Source: Acinetobacter brisouii (GTDB lineage Bacteria; Pseudomonadota; Gammaproteobacteria; Pseudomonadales; Moraxellaceae). Taken from it: a stretch of DNA of 64,000 nt. The notes under the pieces were generated by a model, which was given only the letters and a program-made list of their open reading frames with translations, did no database searches and was not told where the DNA came from. The DNA is taken from assembly GCF_008993995.1 (NCBI RefSeq), contig NZ_BKNN01000001.1:103291-167290 (forward strand), written 5' to 3'. A program made the position numbers and the translations under genes. Shown here one piece after another: positions 37,193-45,472 of this stretch (positions are counted from its first letter, which is position 1; every line of letters starts with the position of its first letter).

Positions 37193-37580
37193 TCTAAGTT
37201 TTCAGTTAAAACCAAGCAAGATTGCTTGGTTTTTTCAATTTGTGTGCTATGTCGTGTTGCTTATACTGAGTTATTCTGCATTGCCATGGTATTTGGTTTT
37301 ATTAATGATTCTGCTGGCGAGTTTGGCTTGGATTTGGTTTCGACTAAAACAACAGAATATTACTGTGCTTGCACAACTTGAATCTGAGTTGTGGACTGTC
37401 GATCATCAACAATTACACTTAATTCGATTGGTTGATCATGGCATATATATTGTGCTGTTCTGGCAAGAAGAACAGCCGCCATGCGTCATTTGGTGTGATC
37501 AGCTTAGCTTGCAAAAATGGAAACAACTGAAAATTTTGGCCAAGCTATACCGTCCGCAATTGACCGAAATGACCAAATAA
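37179..37580 (+). CDS. YgfX-like (CptA family) membrane protein
   Basis: 133 residues with two hydrophobic helices near residues 15-52 and a soluble C-terminal half rich in Trp, Leu and His, the layout of YgfX. In E. coli YgfX has been described both as a toxin paired with SdhE and as a partner in flavinylation; no function is assumed here. The overlap with sdhE supports co-translation. A terminator follows at 37651-37690. Confidence 0.78.
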   Translation: MSINNLSFQLKPSKIAWFFQFVCYVVLLILSYSALPWYLVLLMILLASLAWIWFRLKQQNITVLAQLESELWTVDHQQLHLIRLVDHGIYIVLFWQEEQPPCVIWCDQLSLQKWKQLKILAKLYRPQLTEMTK

Positions 37581-37650
37581 AAATAGATTTGGGCGAATGT
37601 TTAAACTGAAGTTCCGAACTATGCTGTACTCTACAAGCTTTACCTTTGAC

Positions 37651-37690
37651 AAGCAGCATAATACAGAACCGTGATTGTGCTGCTTTTTTT
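37651..37690. terminator. Terminator between ygfX and the anchored coiled-coil gene
   Basis: AAGCAGCATAAT (37651-37662) pairs with ATTGTGCTGCTT (37674-37685), one wobble pair, loop of 11, followed by a T run. It lies between convergent genes. Confidence 0.75.
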
Positions 37691-37695
37691 TATTA

Positions 37696-38142
37696 TTACT
37701 GCGCTTTTTGTTGCTCAGCAAGTTGTTGTTCAAGAAGCTTAATTTCTTCTTGTTTGAGTCTGATTAATTTATCAGAATCACTATGTTGGGCTTTTAGAGT
37801 CGCTTCTTGATGTTTCAATTGCTTTTGAATATCTTCAAGTTTGGATACTTCTTCTTTTGCTAAAGATGGATTTTCAGGTACGGGCTGTTTCAGTACGCTA
37901 TCATCAACCAAATTTTTCGTTGGTTGAGTTGTTTTAGGTTCTGAAGCTGTTGTTATTGGTTCAGATGATGCAACAGGTTGTGCCATAGGAGGAGCTTGTG
38001 TTTTATGTTGTGCAGTGGCAGGTATTTTGGTTGTAGGAGCAGTCACAAACCATGATTGCCAAACAAATACAGCTAAACAAATGGCAAAAAGAACGCCAAC
38101 AATAATCCAAAGTAAGAAAGAATTTGATTTATTAGTTTTCAT
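37696..38142 (-). CDS. Membrane-anchored coiled-coil protein of unknown function
   Basis: 148 residues: a basic start, one membrane helix (about 9-31, LLWIIVGVLFAICLAVFVW), a Pro/Thr/Ala-rich linker (about 35-85) and a C-terminal coiled coil (about 95-148, high in Q, K, E, L). Topology suggests the linker and coiled coil project into the periplasm. I do not recognise the family. yheV lies 11 bases upstream on the same strand and may share its transcript. Confidence 0.7.
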   Translation of the reverse strand: MKTNKSNSFLLWIIVGVLFAICLAVFVWQSWFVTAPTTKIPATAQHKTQAPPMAQPVASSEPITTASEPKTTQPTKNLVDDSVLKQPVPENPSLAKEEVSKLEDIQKQLKHQEATLKAQHSDSDKLIRLKQEEIKLLEQQLAEQQKAQ

Positions 38143-38153
38143 AATCGTGTCAA

Positions 38154-38375
38154 TTAATGGTTTGACGGAGTGGCGTGACGTGGGCGAAATTGAATAACAC
38201 CCACCTCATCTGCTACAACTGGAGTTTCAGGCTCCTCGACATGTGTTGGTCGATTTTCACTGTAGCCACATTCAATACATTCAATCCATTCATGATCATT
38301 TTCAGTGAGCATCACCACACGATCTAACGCTTCACATTTTGGACATTTTGCACCTGCAATGAATCGTTTTTTCAT
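38154..38375 (-). CDS. yheV: YheV family zinc-ribbon protein
   Basis: 73 residues starting MKKRFIAGAKCPKCEALDRV, the YheV/DUF2387 signature. Two CxxC pairs (C11, C14 and C33, C36) probably bind one zinc ion. Function unknown. In other gammaproteobacteria yheV also sits near slyX or prlC; here prlC is 44 bases upstream on the same strand. Confidence 0.87.
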   Translation of the reverse strand: MKKRFIAGAKCPKCEALDRVVMLTENDHEWIECIECGYSENRPTHVEEPETPVVADEVGVIQFRPRHATPSNH

Positions 38376-38419
38376 AAGATGATACCTATACCATGAATCA
38401 TGAATTTTAAGCGCATAGT

Positions 38420-40459
38420 TTAAGCGTTTTTAGGCGCTTTCGTCCAACCCTGATGACGTAATAACGCATCAATTTTAGGCTCACGACCACGAAAATGTAC
38501 AAAAGCATCAAGTGCAGTGTCTTTACCGCCGACTGCTAAAATTGCTTTACGGAACTCATGTCCAGTGTCTGTGTTGAAAATTCCTTCATTTTCAAAGCGA
38601 TCAAACGCATCACTGGCTAAAACCTCTGCCCATTTGTAAGAATAGTAACCTGCTGCATATCCCCCTGCGAAAATATGGCTAAAACTATGCTGGAAGCGGT
38701 TATATGCTGTGGTTGGTAAAACAGAAATACGCTGACGAATTTGGTCTAAAGTGTCTTGGATCTGAGCGGTGTTGAGTGCAGGTATATGCTGATGGATTTC
38801 GAGGTCAAACAAGGCAAATTCAAGCTGACGTAAGGTTTGCATGCCAGACTGGAAGAAACGCGCATCGAGTAGGGCATTGAGTAAATCTTGCGGTAAGGTC
38901 TGCTTGGTTTCAATGTGTTCACTGATCAGGTCTAGACTAGCTTTATCCCATGTCCAAAATTCCATAAATTGACTTGGAAGTTCTACGGCATCCCATGCAA
39001 CACCATGTGTTCCTGCCACTGAAATATTGTCGACTTCGGTCAGGAGGTGATGTAAGCCATGTCCAAATTCATGGAATAAGGTCGTGACTTCATCATGTGT
39101 CAACAGGGCAGGTTGATCGCCTACAGGTGGAGTAAAGTTACAGACCATATAGCAGATTGGTTTTTGTAGGGACAGTGCGGTTTGCATACGTGAGCGGAAG
39201 CCACTCATCCATGCACCACCACGTTTGCCATGGCGTGCATATAAATCTAAATAGAAACCACCGAGTACTTGTCCTTGATCTTCAATTTCAAAGTAACGCA
39301 CATCAGGCTGCCATACAGGTGCGGCACGTTCTTGAATTTGAATGCCATATAAACGATGTACAATTTCAAATAAACCTTGCACGACTTTGGGTGCAGGGAA
39401 ATACGGTTTTAAGGCTTCTTGTGACAGGTTAAATTGTTGCTGTTTAAGTTTTTCTGAATAGAAGCTACTGTCCCAAGGTTGTAATTCATCAATCCCATCT
39501 TGTGCGGCAATGGCTTTTAACTCGGCAATTTCTTGTAAGGCAGGCGTGCGAGCATGTTCAGCCAGTTCATTGAGAAATTCAAAAACAGTCGCGACATTCG
39601 GCGCCATTTTGCTGGCAAGTGAATATTCAGCGTAGTTGTCAAAACCAATTAGCTGCGCCATTTCCTGACGTAAACTCAAGATTTCCTGCATAACCTCTGA
39701 ATTATCAAATTCAGTATGCTGAGACTGCTCGGAAGCACGAGTGGTGTAGGCTTTATACAGTTCCTCACGTAAAGTGCGGTCTTGGGCATAGGTCATAATT
39801 GCCAAGTAAGATGGAAAATCCAGTGTAGCAACCGCTTGTTCTAGCTCACGTTGCTGACCATATTGTTTTAACAGGGCAACACTACTTTCGGGTAAACCTT
39901 GTAATTGAGTCTCTTCGAGGGGTTTAAAGTAGGCTTGTGTAGCATCTAAGACATGATTTGAAAAGTCTGAAGACAATTGAGACAAACGCGCAGAAATTTC
40001 TGCATAGCGCTGTTTGGCTGCACCTTCAAGTGCCACACCTGAAAGTTTAAAGTCACGTAATGCAAGGCGAATCGCACTTTGCTGTGCAGGGGTTAACGTT
40101 GAAAATTCCGGACCATCATGAAGATGCTGGTAAGTCTGATACAGCGCCGTATGTTGACCAAGTTGTGTATAGTATTCACTGAGGAGAGGTAGTAGTGACT
40201 GATAAACTTCACGCGTTACGGCATTGCTCATAACTGAATTTAAATGGGCCAAGACTCCCCATGACTCACTCATATTATTTTCAAGGGTATCCATTTGCTC
40301 AAGCACTTGAGTTTGAGTAGCAAAATCAGTTGGAGCTTGAGTCAGTTCAGTAAGAAACTTTAATCCTGCTTGGATTTGTTGCTGAATTTGCTCTTTTAAT
40401 TGATCGAGTTGAATTTGATCAAACTGGGGAGTAGGAAGCGTTGCTTGTTGTAATGTCAT
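38420..40459 (-). CDS. prlC: Oligopeptidase A (M3 family)
   Basis: 679 residues from ATG 40459 (a TTG four codons upstream is the alternative), matching E. coli PrlC (680). The zinc site HEFGHGLHH and the downstream Glu in DAVELPSQFMEFW are present. The enzyme degrades short peptides, including cleaved signal peptides, in the cytoplasm. Convergence or operon with yheV is discussed there; it is followed downstream by yheV and the coiled-coil gene. Confidence 0.96.
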   Translation of the reverse strand: MTLQQATLPTPQFDQIQLDQLKEQIQQQIQAGLKFLTELTQAPTDFATQTQVLEQMDTLENNMSESWGVLAHLNSVMSNAVTREVYQSLLPLLSEYYTQLGQHTALYQTYQHLHDGPEFSTLTPAQQSAIRLALRDFKLSGVALEGAAKQRYAEISARLSQLSSDFSNHVLDATQAYFKPLEETQLQGLPESSVALLKQYGQQRELEQAVATLDFPSYLAIMTYAQDRTLREELYKAYTTRASEQSQHTEFDNSEVMQEILSLRQEMAQLIGFDNYAEYSLASKMAPNVATVFEFLNELAEHARTPALQEIAELKAIAAQDGIDELQPWDSSFYSEKLKQQQFNLSQEALKPYFPAPKVVQGLFEIVHRLYGIQIQERAAPVWQPDVRYFEIEDQGQVLGGFYLDLYARHGKRGGAWMSGFRSRMQTALSLQKPICYMVCNFTPPVGDQPALLTHDEVTTLFHEFGHGLHHLLTEVDNISVAGTHGVAWDAVELPSQFMEFWTWDKASLDLISEHIETKQTLPQDLLNALLDARFFQSGMQTLRQLEFALFDLEIHQHIPALNTAQIQDTLDQIRQRISVLPTTAYNRFQHSFSHIFAGGYAAGYYSYKWAEVLASDAFDRFENEGIFNTDTGHEFRKAILAVGGKDTALDAFVHFRGREPKIDALLRHQGWTKAPKNA

Positions 40460-40590
40460 TCTGTATGCCAAAAAATATAAACGTTATTTGTAGATTTAAG
40501 GCTTAAAGTGACAGAAATCAAGGGTAATGGATGAGGTTCTTAAATGAAACGGTGCTTTTCTCATTGAATTGGAATAGAAGAGATAGAAAA

Positions 40591-40615
40591 AGTAAAAGAG
40601 CCGAAGCTCTTTTAC
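40591..40615 (-). terminator. rnr terminator with UUCG tetraloop
   Basis: AGTAAAAGAGC-CGAA-GCTCTTTTACT on the + strand; on the minus strand the loop is C(UUCG)G, an extra-stable tetraloop, followed by a T-rich stretch. It ends the minus-strand rnr transcript. Confidence 0.85.
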
Positions 40616-40626
40616 TTGATGTTGAA

Positions 40627-43071
40627 TCAATCCTGCCGAGTTTTGGCATTGGATTTTTTCTTTTTCACTTTGTCTTTTTTCTTGGCTTTGTCTTTGCTTT
40701 TCGATTCAGCTTTCACTGTCGATTTTTTTGCTGTTTTTTTGCCATAAGAACTCGGTTTATTTTTGTCCTTTTTCTTACGGACAGGTTTTTCACCCGCTTC
40801 TTGTGGCTCAGCAGGAGGTGCTGCAACGTCTGGCTGATTGAAGACTTGCTCACGCAGTGTAGGTTTGCTACTCGCACGTGGTGCACGACTGCGAATGGCT
40901 CGACCTGCATGACTGATCTGTTTGAGTAATTCAAAGTCAATTTTTCGTTCTTCAAGATTTACGCCAGCGACTTTAATATTCAACTCATCGCCTAAACCAA
41001 AGATCTGACCACGATTTTGCCCAATCAGTGTTTGGCTAGCAGGGTCATAGACAAAGAAGTCATCACCAAGTTGGCTAATATGAATCATGCCATCGACATA
41101 CAAATCTTTGAGTGTGACAAATAAACCAAACTCAGCCACAGCACTGATGGTACCGACAAATTCATCACCCAAATGCTGTTGCATATAGTGGCATTTTAAC
41201 CAAGTCGTAACGCTACGTGATGCTTCATCGGCACGACGTTCGGTTTGCGAGAAATGCTCACCCGCATCATCGAGTGCTGCACCTGAAAGCACAGGTTTCT
41301 TGTTGTCTAAATGCGCTTTGATGGCACGGTGCAAGAGCAAGTCAGGGTAACGACGAATCGGAGAGGTGAAGTGGGTATACGCTTCATAAGCCAGACCGTA
41401 ATGTCCTGCATTTTTTGCGCTGTAGAATGCTTGCATCATTGAGCGTAACAACACTGCATGAATGCTGGCTGCATCAATACGGTCTTTGGTCGCTTCAATG
41501 ACTTTTTGATAATCGGCTTGTGTTGGTTGTTCAGGGAATGGAATGCCTAAATTCAACAGTTTCACAAAATCACGAACCTTTTGAATGCGTGAGAACTCAG
41601 GGGCTTCATGCACACGGTACAGCATTGGAATATCATGTTCTAAAGCGTATTCTGCGGCTGCAACGTTGGCGAGCAACATGCATTCTTCAATCAGTTTGTG
41701 AGCATCGTTACGGGTGCGAGGCAAAATTTCTTTAATACCGCCCAACTCATCAAACGTCATATAAGTTTCAACCGTCTCAAACTCCATGGCATGACGTTCA
41801 GCACGCAAGCCTTTTAACGTTTGATAGAGTTGAAACAAGATATTGATCGACTTACGAATTTCACGGTCTTCAGGAATGGCTTGAGAGTCACCTTCCAAAT
41901 ATTTTCCGACTTGGTCATAAGTCAAACGGGCTTTGGAATGCATCACTGAAGGATAAAACTCAAAGCCAGTCACTCGACCTGCACGCGATAATTTCAAATC
42001 GCAGACCATACATAAGCGGTCAACGTGTGGGTTTAGCGAGCACAAACCATTGGAGAGGGCTTCAGGCAACATCGGCAAGACAAAGTGTGGAAAATACACC
42101 GAAGTTCCACGCTCTTGTGCTTCATTATCTAAAGGCTGTTCTAAACGCACATAATGACTGACATCAGCAATTGCCACCACGACACGGTAGCCACCGCCCG
42201 AACGTTTTTCCGCATAGACGGCATCATCAAAGTCGCGAGCATCTTCACCATCAATGGTAACAAGCGCCAAATCACGTAAATCAACACGTCCTTGAATATC
42301 TTTGGCTGAAGGCTCCTTAAAGCTTTCAGCTTCTTTAACCACTTCTTCAGGAAATTCATACGGCAAACCAAACTCTAAAATAGTTTGCGGAATAATGATT
42401 TCTGTGTTGGCTTTGTCTGCCATCGACTGAACAATATGTCCTGTCGCAAACTCTTCACGAGTTGGATAATCATCAATTGCCACACGTAAACTGTCACCAA
42501 CTTTGGCTTGAGCATGTTCGATCAGTTGTTTTTCGAGCGTAATCGGCTGATGGCTGTTGGGTGTACTTGGCTGAATAAAGTATTCACCTTCATGTTCTGC
42601 CAATTTACCAATCACCTGTTTGACGCGGTGTTGTACAACTTCAGCAATATGTCCCCAAGCTTTACCTTTGCGATCGACCGAAGTTTGACGGACTTTGACG
42701 CGATCGCCGTTGAATACCAAACGCAATTCGCGCTCTGGTAGTAACAAATCATCTTGACCATCGATATGTGCTGAGCCGAGTCCTTTACTGTTGATATAAA
42801 CTGTCGCTTCATGCGTTGGCTGGTCGGTCATGAGTTGAAACTTCAAGCCATCCTTGCCCAATTGACCATCTCGTACCATAGCACTCAGACGATGGCTCAG
42901 TGCTTCAATGCTTTTTTGATCTTGTAAATTGAAATGATCAACTAGTTCAGCATGTGATTGAGGTGTTTCAAGTTTTTCGAGGCTGGTTAAAATGAGAGTA
43001 CGGCTAGGAATTGGATTGTCATAACGCTCCGCTTCCGCTTTGGCTTCAGGATCGACCCAGTTTTTCATCAT
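40627..43071 (-). CDS. rnr: Ribonuclease R
   Basis: About 814 residues from the ATG at 43071 (an upstream in-frame ATG at 43107 would add 12). Cold-shock domains lie in the first 220 residues, then the RNB catalytic core with LVTIDGEDARDFDDAVY (metal-binding Asp residues near residue 285) and a C-terminal S1 domain (FVGTISAVAEFGLFVTLKDL). The last 85 residues are a Lys- and Ser-rich tail typical of RNase R. It is a processive 3'-5' exonuclease that degrades structured RNA and takes part in trans-translation and cold adaptation. Confidence 0.96.
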   Translation of the reverse strand: MMKNWVDPEAKAEAERYDNPIPSRTLILTSLEKLETPQSHAELVDHFNLQDQKSIEALSHRLSAMVRDGQLGKDGLKFQLMTDQPTHEATVYINSKGLGSAHIDGQDDLLLPERELRLVFNGDRVKVRQTSVDRKGKAWGHIAEVVQHRVKQVIGKLAEHEGEYFIQPSTPNSHQPITLEKQLIEHAQAKVGDSLRVAIDDYPTREEFATGHIVQSMADKANTEIIIPQTILEFGLPYEFPEEVVKEAESFKEPSAKDIQGRVDLRDLALVTIDGEDARDFDDAVYAEKRSGGGYRVVVAIADVSHYVRLEQPLDNEAQERGTSVYFPHFVLPMLPEALSNGLCSLNPHVDRLCMVCDLKLSRAGRVTGFEFYPSVMHSKARLTYDQVGKYLEGDSQAIPEDREIRKSINILFQLYQTLKGLRAERHAMEFETVETYMTFDELGGIKEILPRTRNDAHKLIEECMLLANVAAAEYALEHDIPMLYRVHEAPEFSRIQKVRDFVKLLNLGIPFPEQPTQADYQKVIEATKDRIDAASIHAVLLRSMMQAFYSAKNAGHYGLAYEAYTHFTSPIRRYPDLLLHRAIKAHLDNKKPVLSGAALDDAGEHFSQTERRADEASRSVTTWLKCHYMQQHLGDEFVGTISAVAEFGLFVTLKDLYVDGMIHISQLGDDFFVYDPASQTLIGQNRGQIFGLGDELNIKVAGVNLEERKIDFELLKQISHAGRAIRSRAPRASSKPTLREQVFNQPDVAAPPAEPQEAGEKPVRKKKDKNKPSSYGKKTAKKSTVKAESKSKDKAKKKDKVKKKKSNAKTRQD

Positions 43072-43295
43072 ATTGTGTGGCTTCTTATCAGCAGATAGGT
43101 TTAGCATAAGTCATGCAGAAATAGACTGCACGTAATTCATTGCAATAATGTGTTGAAGTGTCAGTTTTTTATGCGTATAGGAGATGCATGTGATTATGGT
43201 AGCAATAAAATCGCCTAAAAAATCAGCTAAAATGCGGAAATTGTTTAAAAAATAGATGATTGAATCAAAAAAGATGAAAAAAACAAAAACTTTAC

Positions 43296-43324
43296 TTGCT
43301 GAGCTGCATTTTAGTTTGTATTAT
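43296..43324 (+). promoter_or_regulatory. tRNA cluster promoter
   Basis: TTGCTG (43296-43301) and TATTAT (43319-43324) with a 17-base spacer, followed by a GC-rich start region (GCGTCCTG) as in stringently controlled stable-RNA promoters, 14 bases before tRNA-Ser. The rest of 43072-43295 holds no gene I can see. Confidence 0.7.
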
Positions 43325-43337
43325 TGCGTCCTGTTAC

Positions 43338-43427
43338 GGTGAGATGGGTGAGTGGCTGAAACCACGTCCCTGCTAAGGACGCATACGGGCAACTGTATCG
43401 AGGGTTCGAATCCCTCTCTCACCGCCA
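43338..43427 (+). tRNA. tRNA-Ser (GCT anticodon)
   Basis: 90 nt including encoded CCA. Acceptor GGTGAGA pairs with TCTCACC; anticodon stem CGTCC/GGACG with loop CTGCTAA gives anticodon GCT. A long variable arm (CATACGGGCAACTGTATCG) marks it as a serine tRNA. The T arm is GAGGGTTCGAATCCCTC. Confidence 0.95.
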
Positions 43428-43436
43428 TTTACTTAC

Positions 43437-43513
43437 GCGCTCATAGCTCAGCTGGATAGAGCACTTGGCTACGAACTAAGGGGTCGGGAGTTCGAATCTC
43501 TCTGAGCGCACCA
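43437..43513 (+). tRNA. tRNA-Arg (ACG anticodon), copy 1
   Basis: 77 nt with encoded CCA. Acceptor GCGCTCA pairs with TGAGCGC; anticodon loop CTACGAA gives ACG (A34 expected to be inosine). Nine bases after tRNA-Ser. Confidence 0.95.
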
Positions 43514-43564
43514 AGTAAATTAAACAGGCAGACGTAACACGCCGATATAGGCACACAAGTATAT

Positions 43565-43641
43565 GCGCTCATAGCTCAGCTGGATAGAGCACTTGGCTAC
43601 GAACTAAGGGGTCGGGAGTTCGAATCTCTCTGAGCGCACCA
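43565..43641 (+). tRNA. tRNA-Arg (ACG anticodon), copy 2
   Basis: Identical in all 77 positions to copy 1. Followed by a terminator at 43654-43676. Confidence 0.95.
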
Positions 43642-43653
43642 ACTTGATAAAAT

Positions 43654-43676
43654 ACCGCTTTTAAAGCGGTTTTTTT
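43654..43676 (+). terminator. Terminator after tRNA-Arg copy 2
   Basis: ACCGCTTTTAAAGCGGT followed by seven T residues. Confidence 0.85.
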
Positions 43677-43716
43677 ATGCCTGAAATTTATAAAAATAAA
43701 TCGTAGATATAACAAT

Positions 43717-44307
43717 ATGAATCTCGCACTTTTTGATTTTGATCATACCATTACCCATACCGACAGTTTTGCTCAATTTTTAAAATATTCATTGTCTTAT
43801 CGCAAACTGTTCTTCGGTGGTTTTCGGGCTGCGCCGTGGTTTATGGCATTTCGAGCGGGATATGTTAGCGATCAGCAAATTGGAATGAGATTATGTCGAG
43901 TTGCCTATAAAAATTACCCTGTTAACAAACTGGAACAGCAAGGCTTACAATTTTCAAAAACGATTTTGCCGAATTTGCTGCATGAGCATGCCAAACAGCG
44001 AATTGCTTGACATCAACAGCAGGGCGATCAGGTCGTCGTGGTGTCGTCTTCTTTAAATGTGTATTTAAAAGACTGGTGTCAGCAGCAGGGCATTGACTTG
44101 ATTTGTAATCAGCTTGAAGTTCGGGCGGGACGCTATACTGGAGAGTTACAGCAAGGTGATTGTGGTTATGTAGAAAAAGCCAATCGCGTACAGCAGAAAT
44201 ATAAACTCAGCGACTTTGATGCAATCTATGCGTATGGCGATAGTCCAAATGATCATGCCATGCTGGCATTGGCAGATTATAAGTTTTATCAGTGGCAAGA
44301 AATCTAG
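43717..44307 (+). pseudogene. HAD-IB family phosphatase interrupted by one in-frame TGA
   Basis: The frame from ATG 43717 runs to a TGA at 44008-44010 and resumes in the same frame to TAG/stop at 44307, 196 codons in all, a normal length for HAD-IB hydrolases. Motif I is FDFDHTIT at residues 6-13 and the C-terminal acidic motif is YGDSPNDHAML (about 171-181), so both halves of the active site are kept. The TGA lies between RIA and HQQQGDQVVVVSSSLNVYL, where relatives usually have Trp (TGG), so a single G to A change explains it. A split expression as two peptides is unlikely. It lies between two identical tRNA-Arg genes. Confidence 0.8.
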
Positions 44308-44401
44308 ATTTATTTTTAAGCAAGGAAGTCTGATTTCGCTTAATAACTATTCATTCGCTATTAATTTTTGAAAAAAGGCTAGGCATTTTTTTAAAAGTGC
44401 G

Positions 44402-44407
44402 TATAAT
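44402..44407 (+). promoter_or_regulatory. -10 element of tRNA-Arg copy 3
   Basis: TATAAT with GTGCG directly before it, 20 bases upstream of the tRNA. I see no -35 hexamer at the right distance. Copy 3 therefore seems to have its own promoter. Confidence 0.5.
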
Positions 44408-44426
44408 GCCCATCCATCAAGACAAT

Positions 44427-44503
44427 GCGCTCATAGCTCAGCTGGATAGAGCACTTGGCTACGAACTAAGGGGTCGGGAGTTCGAATCTCTCTGAGCGCA
44501 CCA
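44427..44503 (+). tRNA. tRNA-Arg (ACG anticodon), copy 3
   Basis: Identical to copies 1 and 2. Two bases before it and seven after it (ACTTGAT) also match copy 2, so the repeated unit of copies 2 and 3 is slightly longer than the tRNA. Followed by a terminator at 44520-44548. Confidence 0.95.
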
Positions 44504-44519
44504 ACTTGATCAAGATTGA

Positions 44520-44548
44520 AAAAACCGCAGATTAAATGCGGTTTTTTT
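44520..44548 (+). terminator. Terminator after tRNA-Arg copy 3
   Basis: AAACCGCA-GATTAAA-TGCGGTTT followed by a T run. Confidence 0.8.
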
Positions 44549-44570
44549 GTGCCTGTATTTTATGGTTGCT

Positions 44571-44766
44571 TTATGCAAATGTTTTAAAGCGTGCTGCATC
44601 ATCCATCAATGTTTTTTCGCCTGCTTCCGCTTCAATTGAGCCAAATGCCAATCGCATAAATAGAACGAATTTTCTCCATAATTTCTAAGAAAGAAACTGG
44701 TGCAGTTTCAACTCAAGATTCGACGGGTTGGTTTTTTAAACCAAACAATTTTTCAAAGAAAGACAT
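44571..44766 (-). pseudogene. Decayed small gene with a nonsense codon and a frameshift
   Basis: On the minus strand an ATG at 44766 reads MSFFEKLFGLKNQPVES, then TGA, then VETAPVSFLEIMEKIRSIY, after which the sense continues in another frame as RLAFGSIEAEAGEKTLMDD and ends at TAA 44571-44573. The total of 196 bases is one more than a multiple of three, fitting one indel plus one nonsense change. The family is not recognised. It lies in the 441-base gap between tRNA-Arg copy 3 and the YcxB-like gene; 44767-44944 holds nothing else I can support. Confidence 0.55.
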
Positions 44767-44944
44767 AAAATTATTTCTAAAATATGCCGTACATAAAAGT
44801 TATTTTATAGTTTTAAATTGATGGACTACTATTTTATTTATGCAACGATGTGGATACTGTTGCAAAATAGCACAGAGATTGATTTTAAAAGCCAAGATGA
44901 TTGTGGTCTAATAGCGATACTTTTTTGAGTATTTGCAGCATGTT

Positions 44945-45442
44945 ATGACAGATCAAAAACCTGCCCTATCTTTGCGTTACGCCCTAAATTTAGAAGAATC
45001 ACAGGACGGCTTTGGGCTTGCAACTTTTGGTAAAAAACAAATTACCCGTTTTCTTACACCACTAATTAGTCTAGGAATTATTGTCTATGGCTTTTATATC
45101 GGTTTTTCTGGTGTAGGTCGTTACTATGTGGGTTTAGGGGTGTTCTTTTTAGTATTGCAAATTGCGATGCGTTATTGGTTATTACCAATGCTTTTTAGAC
45201 GTCAGTTCGTTAAATATCAGGCAGCGAAAAGCGAGCAGGGTATTGATCTTTATCAGCATTATTTTGAATTGTATTCGGGTGGGCGCAAGCAGCAGTATCC
45301 ATACAGTGAAGTGCAGAATTTTGCCCAAGGCAAACTGACGTATATGTTGGAACTGAAAACACGTAGTGTACTGATCGTACCAAAACGTGCCTTTGCGCAG
45401 CCTGATGAACAGCGTCTTTTTGAGCATAGTTTCAAAAAATAA
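44945..45442 (+). CDS. YcxB-like two-helix membrane protein
   Basis: 165 residues from ATG 44945 (a TTG at 44933 is less likely). Two hydrophobic helices, about residues 33-52 and 58-76, are followed by a C-terminal part in YcxB style (HYFELYSGGRKQQYPYSEVQN). Function unknown. The fumarylacetoacetase-family gene starts 30 bases downstream, so joint transcription is likely. Confidence 0.68.
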   Translation: MTDQKPALSLRYALNLEESQDGFGLATFGKKQITRFLTPLISLGIIVYGFYIGFSGVGRYYVGLGVFFLVLQIAMRYWLLPMLFRRQFVKYQAAKSEQGIDLYQHYFELYSGGRKQQYPYSEVQNFAQGKLTYMLELKTRSVLIVPKRAFAQPDEQRLFEHSFKK

Positions 45443-45472
45443 TCGAATCATCAAGAGAACAAAGGAAGTCGT

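Noticed and set aside
40627-40890. Lys/Ser-rich low-complexity C-terminus of RNase R
   Set aside because: Basic low-complexity tails are normal for RNase R and not a sign of error or transfer.
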